A DNA stretch of 32,563 nucleotides, taken from NCBI GenBank assembly GCA_003427395.1, contig BFEA01000585.1, positions 214,517 through 247,079 on the forward strand, read 5' to 3'. Position 1 is the first letter of the stretch. Each line of letters opens with the position of its first letter. Below are positions 18,770-26,946 of the stretch, piece after piece. The DNA is from Chara braunii (taxonomy: Eukaryota > Streptophyta > Charophyceae > Charales > Characeae). A model generated the notes under the pieces. It saw only the letters and a list, made by a program, of their open reading frames with translations. It ran no database searches and had not been told where the DNA came from. A program made the translations under genes and the position numbers.

Positions 18770-18779
18770 TATATATAGG
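18770..18779 (+). promoter_or_regulatory. TATA box of the element 2 LTR promoter
   Basis: TATATATAGG lies about 300 bp into the LTR, a normal place for the Pol II promoter that transcribes a retrotransposon. It predicts a start near 18800. The inverted LTR copy at 1-688 has no equally clear TATA box. Confidence 0.65.
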
Positions 18780-19060
18780 TGGCCCTTCTCCAGTCTAGCA
18801 GGTAGTATTCTGAGGTAATACTGAGGCAGGGCCTTCGCAGTCTTCAGTAGTCGACTCGCTGGGCGCATTAGCACTGGAGTGGAGCGTAGTCTTCCAGGAG
18901 ACTTCGAGCTTGGGCTGCAGTACGCTGCAGCAGGGACCCGGGGGGTTGAGGCTGGCGGAGGCCAGGAGACTTACCTGTGATGCCATTGCTCCAACTTCGT
19001 CTTCAGCATGTCCATACCTGCATCAAGGCGCCACCTTCTGCAGGTCAGTACCTGGAGACA

Positions 19061-19063
<3 letters not shown>

Positions 19064-19150
<87 letters not shown>

Positions 19151-19153
19151 NNN

Positions 19154-19232
<79 letters not shown>

Positions 19233-19349
19233 AGAGAGAGGATTCCTTCTTCTTCTTCCTTTCTCTTCCTGCCCTCCTTTTTTTGCCCCTCCTTTCACTT
19301 CCGGAGTTCTTCTTCTTCTTCTTCTTCTTCTTCTTCTTCTGCAGCTGAG

Positions 19350-19398
<49 letters not shown>
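19064..19398. repeat. GA microsatellite with assembly gap, TTC tract, second GA tract
   Basis: (GA)n from 19064 to about 19240 is interrupted by NNN at 19151-19153, so its true length is unknown. A pyrimidine-rich piece and (TTC)n at 19307-19340 follow, then (GA)n at 19354-19398. Apparent Arg-Glu repeat proteins here are artefacts. Confidence 0.95.
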
Positions 19399-19402
<4 letters not shown>

Positions 19403-19790
19403 TTGACATTGAGACTTGGCGACTTTCGGGCATTGCCTGATTCAGTGACACTGTGACTTGACATTGTATGAGCAGAGACATTGGGGATGCATTAGAGACT
19501 GGGTTCATCGGGCTATGGTGGCTGATACTCCCTATCTCCTCCTCACTTCGTCTCTTCTTCCCCACCCTCGTCCATGCTTGCATTTGGACTCAACGCACCT
19601 TCTATGCTTGCTGCACTGAGCCCACTCGCACTGAGTAATGATGAGTGTTGTCAGGTCCTGACATTGTCCCTGCTGAGCCAGATCTTGTATTCACTCTTCC
19701 GCTGTGCTATTTTTGTATTGTCTCTGAGACGTCGGTTCTTGGTTTTGATCGATGCCGATTAGGCATGCGGCACTTGGCTGCGGTGTCGTA
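19399..19790. other. No gene seen
   Basis: Ordinary-composition sequence between the microsatellites and the hairpin at 19791. It may still belong to the LTR of element 2; nothing recognisable. Confidence 0.5.
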
Positions 19791-19816
19791 CCAAATACCC
19801 TTACAAGGGTATTTGG
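19791..19816. repeat. Perfect 10-bp stem hairpin
   Basis: CCAAATACCC (19791-19800) and GGGTATTTGG (19807-19816) surround TTACAA; pairing can extend to 12 bp with a 2-base loop, so it is also a near-perfect 26-bp palindrome. Confidence 0.85.
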
Positions 19817-19980
19817 CGTGTTTTCTGCAAGTCGCACTAGTGCAGCCTCGTCCGCTTGACGACACGCGTACGGGAGGAAGTTATGCATGGGGTATCGGCG
19901 GCAAGGTGCAACCATGTGCGGCACGGATGTGCGCAGCATCGCAGGCCAGCAGGACGCGCGATGTTTAGTCTTACTTTTGT

Positions 19981-20005
19981 TATTTATTTATTTATTTATT
20001 TTTAT
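19981..20005. repeat. (TTTA)n microsatellite
   Basis: About six TATT/TTTA units followed by a short T run. Confidence 0.85.
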
Positions 20006-20129
20006 TGCTTTCCAAGGTTTTAGCTCGGTAATCTGTTATGAGGCCGACGCCGGGGCACAGTGGGCGATACGGCAGTCAAAGACCTTGAGCAGGCCCATCG
20101 AGACTCCGGCGAGGTCGGGGCGTTGACAA

Positions 20130-20185
20130 AATCCTACCCACGTCGGAGCGTGAACCAAGGAGTTCAACGTGCATGAGAGTGGTGG
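20130..20185 (+). pseudogene. LSU (25S/28S) rRNA fragment, plus sense, degraded
   Basis: ACCAAGGAGTTCAACGTGCA (20154-20173) and its flanks resemble the conserved eukaryotic LSU block that begins ACCAAGGAGTCTGACATG. Nearly all differences are transitions. The match is short and rests on recall of the rRNA sequence. It is in opposite orientation to the fragment at 20380-20775. Confidence 0.45.
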
Positions 20186-20379
20186 GGTCAGTGGTCATGG
20201 CTTCCCTTGCTTCCCACTTGGAGAGCGTCGATAGCCTAAAGTGCAAGGGAATTGGAGAGCAGTCCGAGCGGGCCTGTGGGACTGCAGCCCAAGAGTGGCG
20301 GGGATCGCTGCGGGTGGACAGTCCGCCCCCGTCGTCTGCCTGCGAGAGTTTGGGTGTGAGCCTGCCCAGGGTACTGTCG

Positions 20380-20775
20380 GGAGGCCAGCAGCAGTACAGG
20401 CTGCAGCGACCGTTACCATGGAACCCTCCTCCGCTATGGCCTTCAAAGTTCTCATTTGAATATCTGCTACTCCCACCAAGATTTGTACCAGGAACCGGTT
20501 CACTTAGTCCATGCTGTAGGTTTCTCAGCGGGCCCTCGCCCCCTTACTCACCGAAGTCGTCAAATCACCTTGACAATCGTGCGTAGGACGTGTGCTTCGG
20601 TGGTGATCAGTCTAAAGCTGATCGACCCAGTAGGCGTGTTGTTGTGCACTCCTTAGCGGATGTCGGCATCTGAAGACCGTCGACCTGCTGTTGTATCAGG
20701 CTGTGTCGGGGCGGTGTGCGGGGTAGCACGCAGTATACCGCCGAGAGGTCCCCAACTACTGGGCGCTATGGGCCT
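20380..20775 (-). pseudogene. LSU (25S/28S) rRNA fragment, minus sense, degraded
   Basis: On the minus strand three blocks are collinear with cytosolic LSU rRNA. They are a GTGGGCC-like block near 20770, a block near 20650-20676 resembling CGGAATCCGCTAAGGAGT, and a strong block at 20438-20485 containing TCAAATGAGAACTTTGAAGG preceded by CTTGGTGG-AGTAGCA. The spacing is close to that in LSU rRNA, slightly compressed. The blocks between are too diverged to be a working rRNA. The sequence is of nuclear cytosolic type, not organellar. Similarity may extend left to about 20198. Confidence 0.75.
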
Positions 20776-22591
20776 GAGCTGGCACATACGGGAATGAGGA
20801 GAGGAGGAGTGGAGTAACCGGGACTGCCGGGCGATAGGGCCTGGTTACAACAACCGCCAAGCGCTGCGCTAGCAGCAGCGGACGAGCCAGGAGGCGGAAT
20901 CCGTCGGGCTGACCGCTGCGTCTGGTGCTGTCGGCTCGAAGAAGGGGTGGCGAGGTGAGCACAGAAGGAAGCGCGGAGGCAACAAGCAGGGGACGAACCT
21001 GGACGGCAAGTTGTGCTTCGTGCATCCGGATGCGAGCATGGAGGGAAAAAAAAAACAGGTATGGCGGGAGCAACAAGGGATAACTCACTCGATTCTCTTA
21101 GTAGAATCGAGTGAGAGAAAGGACTAGATTGGGGTTTTAACCGCGGGTGACTGCAATAGTAGAGTTAGTTTGACGAGAAGGTTAGTAAATTGAGAGTTAG
21201 TGGAGAAAAGCACCGCGCGGAAGTGTCAAAGAAACTAGATATGGCCGAAGAAAGAGTCGATTATCTTGCCCAATTCTTCAGGGAATCGGGCGAAGTAAAG
21301 TGTTAGTTTGGGGCTTTTAGATAGGGCGATTCCGATGGTGTTGTTAGTTGTGGAATTAGTTAAGTAGGATTAGAGTTAGATTGAAGAGACACTGCGCGAA
21401 GCTACGGGAAGCCAAGGAAAGCTAGAAAGAAGGGAGGAATGTGGATGCGAGGTGGTGCCAGGTGCATACAGAAAAGCGGTGGAGCTGGCGCAGGCAAAGA
21501 GGTCGGCGGGAAGGGGAGGAGTTCGTGACCCACTTGACTCCGAACGGGACAAGGCGCGAGAAGAAGCAAAGTAGAGGCTTAGAAGGTGGGCACACCCGGG
21601 TCTGTGGTTAGAGTGAGTGGGAAGTTAGTAGTAAGTTAGAAGTTAGTGAGAAAAGTTCGTGCAGCAGATGGTGGATAGAGGGAGAAGGAGTGAGACCCGG
21701 AGGAGTCAAATCTCGCCGTTTTGTTGACGGAAGCGGGCGGTTGAAGGCTCGTTTCGGGAGTTTCTCTCAGTGACGAGCCATGTGGCAGTGTTAGTTTTTG
21801 AGTGGCTCGGGCAGAATAGCGGGTAGGAGCTGCGCCGAAGGGAAGAGACCGTGAAAAGTACGATGAATCTTCGCGTTTTCTGACGGAAGATTCATTGAGA
21901 GCGAGAGAGGGAGAGAGAGAGAATGCTCACCTGGACCTGGCGATGCGGGAGAAGCTGAACGACGAACCACGGCGCCCGAGAGAGTAAATCAGTAAGACTA
22001 TTATGCATCTTCCCACGTTTTGGGGGAAGGTTCGTTCTTACTTTGTGTACCAGCGACGGGGAGCACCGCTCAGGGCCAAACTAAAGTGAACGACGTACGA
22101 ATAAGGGCAGGAGAGAGGCATGAGGTCAGCCGCAAAAGTTGGAGGCTTACATGTTGGCCAACAAGTTGTTCAGCATGCCGACGGAAGCCGCATGACGATG
22201 CACTATAGTTATGCAATTCGTGATCCCATTCCTTCGGCGCTCTCAGGTTCGCTGATGGTGCCCGATGGTAGCCGGAATGATCATCACCATAGCACTAGTC
22301 TTTTAGTTCGTTGTCCCCTCGGTGCTCACGACTGTCCTCGTGATTGCGGTATGTGTAGCCCTAGTGCACGTATCAGGTCAAAGTGCAAGCTAGGTGCATA
22401 AAGGATCATTAGAGAGGGAGATGAGGTGAACGTGGCGAACGAAGTAGCAAGGGATAAGTTGCAGGTGAACACCTACCTGGTCGGGGCCGTCGGCCAGGTG
22501 CATTGGAAACAAGATAAGAGCAGTACCGTGGAGAGAGAGGGAAAGAGGACAAGCGAAGCGGGGCTGAGGCGACAATGAGGGATGAACTGAG
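20776..22591. other. No gene seen; GTTAGT-rich DNA with a series of hairpins
   Basis: Non-coding. GTTAGT/GTTAGA words recur in bursts (21165-21200, 21303-21385, 21605-21655, 21788). Hairpins: 21084-21096 with 21103-21115 (13 bp, perfect, loop CTTAGT); 21268-21276 with 21283-21291 (8 of 9 bp); 21863-21872 with 21886-21895 (10 bp, perfect); 22009-22014 with 22024-22029 (6 bp). Most left arms contain ATTCT or ATCTTC, so they look related. 22440-22480 is a weak copy of the start of the 4.1-kb repeat. Confidence 0.65.
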
Positions 22592-23349
22592 AAGCGAGCG
22601 CCTGAAGATTTGACTTGCCTGTGGTAGCGTGAGGCACTCGTCCCACCGATCGGGGCGGTTGGTTGAGGCACCGCTCAGTCCACCGAACGAAGTAGCAACA
22701 AGAGAGTTGCAGGCTTGCGAACTTACCTACTGATCGGTATATCGCCCATCTGTTGAACGAGGTTGCTAGCAGCAAGCGGTTAACTGCTGCTCTGCTCATC
22801 GCAACCAGGAGAACGGATGAGGTGGAGACCTACATGTCAGAGGTGTGCTGCTCATCCTGAGGATCGAAGTAATGCTAGTCCAACTGCGTAGGGACGCTGG
22901 TCATTCCTTTTGAGTGAAGCTAGCGAGGAGCTAGCAATAGGAGTTGCGGAGTTGAGCCAGGGGTTCAGGGGGGGGATAGTGACTCGGCTACACTGGCGGA
23001 TTCTGCATTTGGGATGTGAACTATTTGAATATAGCCCGGCTAGGCTGGGGAGCTGCAGTTCGGTTTGAACTATGGGCCTCGTGACTGAGGAAAGGTGATC
23101 AAGCACGGAAAAAAAGGGGGGGGGGGATATGGTTGTGACTCAGAGAGTCGTTGGAGCGTCAACAGCCGAAGGTTTGACTTTGGTAGACCAAGTTGTTTTG
23201 TGCTTTGGCCATCATTGCGGGGCCCTCAGGCGTATCAAGGAAACAAGGCCCTCTTTTGCGAGTTGAGTCTATCCCATTCTTGAACCTCGAGTGTCTGAAA
23301 CCCCTCATTCTATCTTCCTTACTCTCAGTCTAATCCTATTCCGAAGGAA

Positions 23350-23440
23350 GGCGGCAGGCGGGATTGCAACCCCTAGGACCGCAACAAGACTCTGTGGGGA
23401 GTCAGCCTACCGATTGAGGGAGCTCTACCGGAACTCAGGA
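23350..23440 (-). other. tRNA-like structure in copy 1
   Basis: On the minus strand a D-arm-like segment with CAATCGGTAGG is followed by a 5-bp anticodon-type stem GACTC/GAGTC around CCCACA and a T arm GGGG-TTGCAAT-CCC. The acceptor stem is not convincing. The equivalent segment in copy 2 (about 27690-27790) has lost the T arm. It may be a Pol III-derived piece or a relict tRNA. Confidence 0.3.
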
Positions 23441-23709
23441 GGAGTTCTGGAGGTAGGGAACTGAGAGGTAACCTTCCATCCCCTTCTATACACCCAGTTA
23501 TAACCCTTACGGGTACTTCTTACTATGTTTGACTGAATATATTGCGTGCATCCCTACTTTGACTTTCAGTTTGACTTCAGGACATAAACCATACTTAATA
23601 AAGGAATGATTGTGCAAATTCAGTTTCAGTTTTTATTGTATTGACTGAAAGCAGATTGTGGGATTGCATCTGGGGAAAGGTGGGAGGAAGGTTGTATTGC
23701 GTGTGTCTG

Positions 23710-24454
23710 ACTGGGTCAACCAAAGGCTGTGAGAGTCTCCATAAGATTGGAGGGCCCAGTGCTATGTTAATTTTTGATTGTCTGAAGGACCAGACAGGTT
23801 CCCATAAGTTTGGGTGGTCTGGTTGCTCTGACTTGCGAGGGTTGACTGTGATTTACTTTTTTTCAGGGACCAAGCATGTTCCATAAGTTTGGGTGGCTTG
23901 GTCGCCTTGTTTACTGTGGGTTCTTACAGTTTCTTTTGGTTCTGAACGAGGAGGTTTGAGCATGTTCCATAAGTTTGAGTGGCTCAACCTCTTCCTGCTT
24001 TGGCTTTAAGAGAAAGAACCAGGCTGAGGATCAGACATGTTCCATAAGGTTGGGGGGTCTTGGTCCAATGCCACACACATGCTGGAACCAGAAGATTATA
24101 ACTTGACTATATTTTATTATTACTTTATCTATGAACAGGCTAGTCAGACAGGGTTCCATAAGTTTGGGTGACTAGACTATAGCTTATCACAATTTGAAGA
24201 GAGTATTAACTAAGAATAAACTTCTGGTACGAAGGGGCAGACTGCATTTTGAGCTAAAGATGATCGGTTTAGTTATATGCTACCTCAAAAGACTAAGTGC
24301 AGATAATTATATAAAACTGGGATACTTAAACAGTTTAGGGCGATTAGGGTGGCCTAGTCACATGCCGAAAGAAGAGAAAAGTTGTTGTGCCCTGTGTTTG
24401 TGTATACTCAATGGCTGAGCTAGACATGTTCCATAAGTTTAGGTGGTCTAGCTT
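23710..24454 (+). repeat. Array of constant-core hairpins with variable complementary stems, copy 1
   Basis: The core ATGTTCCATAAGTTTGGGTG (or close variants) is flanked by complementary arms at six sites. These are: 23789-23795 with 23817-23823 (ACCAGAC/GTCTGGT); 23868-23875 with 23896-23903 (GACCAAGC/GCTTGGTC); 23951-23961 with 23982-23991 (10 bp, one bulge); 24028-24036 with 24057-24066 (9 pairs, one wobble, one bulge); 24140-24145 with 24170-24175; 24418-24425 with 24446-24453 (AGCTAGAC/GTCTAGCT). A divergent relative has arms 23710-23717 and 23753-23760. Inside the loop CCA and TGG can pair around TAAGTT. DNA between sites is unrelated, so only core and pairing are shared. Confidence 0.9.
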
Positions 24455-24770
24455 TATGCCTTATGTAAGTTGGGTATAAAGGTATAAATCATTGAAAGAT
24501 CATGAACTACTGTTTGACAAGGATGATTTGGGGCAGGCGAGAGTACTTACTTTTGTGGTTTGGCCTTGCATGTGACTAAGTGAGATTACTACTTGGTCCG
24601 AGTTTCAGCTAATAGGTAGTTGCTTTAGTTGCTTGCCACGTGCTACAACTATAGGAGTTAGTTTCAATTTCCTGCATTTTCTAAGCCGAGTTTTTTTTAC
24701 TTAGATGAATTTTCAGATTTTCTGGGATCATTTGTTATACTTGGCTTTGTGTAAATTTTGGTAAGCTACT

Positions 24771-24986
24771 TTCTTTACGGAAAGCGCTGCCAAATTGTCT
24801 AATCTCTATTTATGGCTTAGTAAAAATGTGGAGAGTCTCCTTTTCTAAAAGGGGTGCTGCCCAAATTTTTGCTAATTTAGAGAGTTAGACAAAATTTGAC
24901 TTTGGAAAGTTGAAGATTATTTCTGTTTTCATATTCGGGCTGATATAAATTATGAAAATACACTTTTCCTACGGGAAGCGCTGCCG
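24771..24986 (+). repeat. ACGGGAAGCGCTGCC repeats in copy 1
   Basis: Related blocks at 24771-24791, 24839-24862 and 24963-24986, often followed by A/T-rich sequence with GAGTTAGA and AAAATTTGACTTT. Copy 2 has the same series at 29107, 29228 and 29342 with about 51 extra bases in the first interval. Confidence 0.7.
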
Positions 24987-25266
24987 AAAGTTTCTTAGTT
25001 TAAACGAGTTAGATTATATTATGACAGGTGGCGATTCTAGTTATCCATTCTGTATGGGGGAGATTTTGCCGTAGGTCTACCTCTTTGGGTACTGATTTAG
25101 AGATAGACCTAGGCCTGGTTATCAAGAGAGTCTTGAGCAAGAATGTGCTATGGAGATTAATTCCCTATACACTGATGATTTAGCTTGGGCATTGACCTGT
25201 CTTATGATACAGGCTTTCGATTCAGGATTGGACTAAGATTCAGCTTGATCCCACGAGGATCATCTT

Positions 25267-25285
25267 CTGTTATCACTGATAACAG
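25267..25285. repeat. 8-bp perfect hairpin conserved in both copies
   Basis: CTGTTATC-ACT-GATAACAG. The copy 2 version at 29659-29677 differs only in its last base. Confidence 0.8.
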
Positions 25286-26723
25286 GTCGGTAGGTCGATC
25301 GTGGACTTGTCGGCTCACGACACAACTTTACTTACACCTGTACCTCAACTCGATTGCCTTAGCCCTGAGATTTGATATGGTTCTTTGAGGGTTTTAACCG
25401 GACTTCTTTTAATGGTCATTATAAAGAACTTATGAGATTTATGGAAAATTGGACTATGACTGGGGCTTGAGTGTGTGAGGCGTGGTGAGAGTTACAGGGA
25501 ACAGTAAAGTTGACCACATTGGTGTATGGCAATGTGGCTATTGTGAGTGCCTGTGTTTTATGCAGGGTAGTATTTTGGAGATTGGTATGTGAGCCGTAGC
25601 TTGGAGACAGTGAGAATGATAACCATATGACGCACAATCTGCATACCTGATGGGTTTATGTTTCCCCTTCTATTATTTTATCTCGAGTTCTGATTTGATA
25701 TATGAGTGTTGGGTGTTTATGTATTTACTGATTGATTTTGCTTATTAATTTTTATAGTTCGACGTTGTAGTCTGTGGCAGCCGTCAAAGTCAAACCCCTT
25801 GACTTCTTTCCAGACCATGGATGAGAGAGCTGGTCTCCAAGGCAATAAGAGATGATTGTCACCACAGGTATGAACCTGTGTACCACCCACTCGCCTCAGG
25901 GTGCGGTTTTCATCCGCACTTGGCGGTTGTCCAGCGTCGAGAGATCAGTCCCTCAAGGCGCATGTCAGCCGACACATGAGTGTCGAATGCGACCCTCGGG
26001 ATTAACGAGGACCGCATGAGTATGGGTACTACATAGTACGCCATCATTGCGACCGCTTGCATATGCTTGCATTGCGAATCGATATAAGTTAGCCGTGCGT
26101 CCGCGCGGTTTTATACTAAGTCTCTCGTGCGACGCCTATCTGATTTCCGCATTGGAGAGTTATGGGATGACTATTGAGGGACTAAGAGTGTTGTTGCGTT
26201 GTTTGTTTTATGTCGTTCTGTATATGTGTGTGTGCATCCGTGTTTTAATTTTTATGTCCTTAGAGTGGTGTACGTGTGGTGTGTGGGATACGTCCTAATC
26301 GACCGACAACGAGTCTCGCTTGGGACCTCAACCCCCCAAGGCGTCGGTTCGCGTGCGGGTCCGATCGAGGCATAAAATCGCGCGTACCCCCTATGCTACA
26401 TCGAACGAGAAAAGCCCTCGGATGGTCCGCCTCTGCGATTGCAGCTGATTATCTTTCCTACTGTGGACTGGTAGCTCGGCGGGGATACGCCCACCGAAGG
26501 GAGGTGACAGCTCTCGTAAGGTGGAGGTAAGTCGTGCCTCACGTAGGCCCTATCCTGTCGTAGGGGCTCACGAGAGGTATGGCTGGCGCACTCGGCCGGA
26601 GCGGCTTGCGGAAGCTCCATGTGTACTCGCGACGAGGAACAGACCAACTCCTGTGTGACGCGACCGGGAGGGTCCCACCGCGTTTCGTGCGGTGCTGGAC
26701 CGATGCGCTCGACAGGTGCCGCC

Positions 26724-26946
26724 GTTGCCGAGTATAACGGTTGTCTGTCGTTGTCCGTGGTGGAACGACATCCGGGTATGGGAAAGTGAGAATTAGGCAA
26801 AAGGAGAAGTTTTCTTTTGACGTATATGGTCGATTGCTTGATACCTTGACTATCTTTGGGGATGTCTTAATACTGTGGCCTAAGTGTGAAGTGCTGACTA
26901 CAAGCGTATGTGCAGTTTACTTGAGGAAGGAAGTGTTGGGCTATAC
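26724..26946. other. Spacer between the two 4.1-kb copies
   Basis: 223 bp of single-copy (within this window) DNA. No primer site, polypurine tract, inverted repeat or ORF is seen that would make the flanking copies LTRs of one element. Confidence 0.7.

Larger units (their letters stand above)
14170..19063 (+). mobile_element. Element 2: internally deleted Ty3/Gypsy chromodomain retrotransposon with 3' LTR
   Basis: Gag remnants, a truncated RT-RNase H, integrase, chromodomain, polypurine tract and an LTR follow each other on the plus strand. No 5' LTR or primer site is found upstream. The right end is uncertain because the LTR continues through GA microsatellites. The pol layout and chromodomain resemble element 1, but the proteins are clearly of another family. 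Confidence 0.85.
18471..19063 (+). repeat. 3' LTR of element 2 (right end not resolved)
   Basis: It starts TGTGGCATTC after the polypurine tract. 18950-19036 is repeated in inverted orientation at 36-118, and both copies continue into GA repeats, so the microsatellite lies inside the LTR or at its edge. The true CA end may be several hundred bases further right, but no second copy is available to fix it. The U3 contains many GGACC/GGTCC inverted words. Confidence 0.75.
22592..26723. repeat. 4.1-kb repeat, copy 1
   Basis: Direct repeat of 26947-31112, collinear along its length and, by eye, above 90% identical with small indels. It starts AAGCGAGCGCC and ends near GACAGGTGCCGCC. No open frame shows a conserved protein. 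Contents in order: GC-rich start, tRNA-like element (23350), hairpin array (23710-24454), A/T-rich middle with ACGGGAAGCG repeats, hairpin at 25267, and a CpG-rich end (25890-26720). The class is unknown. Confidence 0.85.

Noticed and set aside
19020-19583. Arg-Glu or Ser-Leu repeat proteins
   Set aside because: They are translations of the GA/CT microsatellites and span the N gap.
24194-24418. A 74-codon open frame matched by one at 28503-28757 in the other 4.1-kb copy
   Set aside because: Of about eleven differences in the shared part roughly nine change the amino acid and only two are silent, so there is no sign of protein conservation; the frame is an accident of A/T-rich repeat DNA.
23710-24454. 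CRISPR-like array
   Set aside because: The context is eukaryotic, spacing is irregular (about 60 to 275 bp), there are no cas genes, and the flanks are complementary to each other, which spacers are not.
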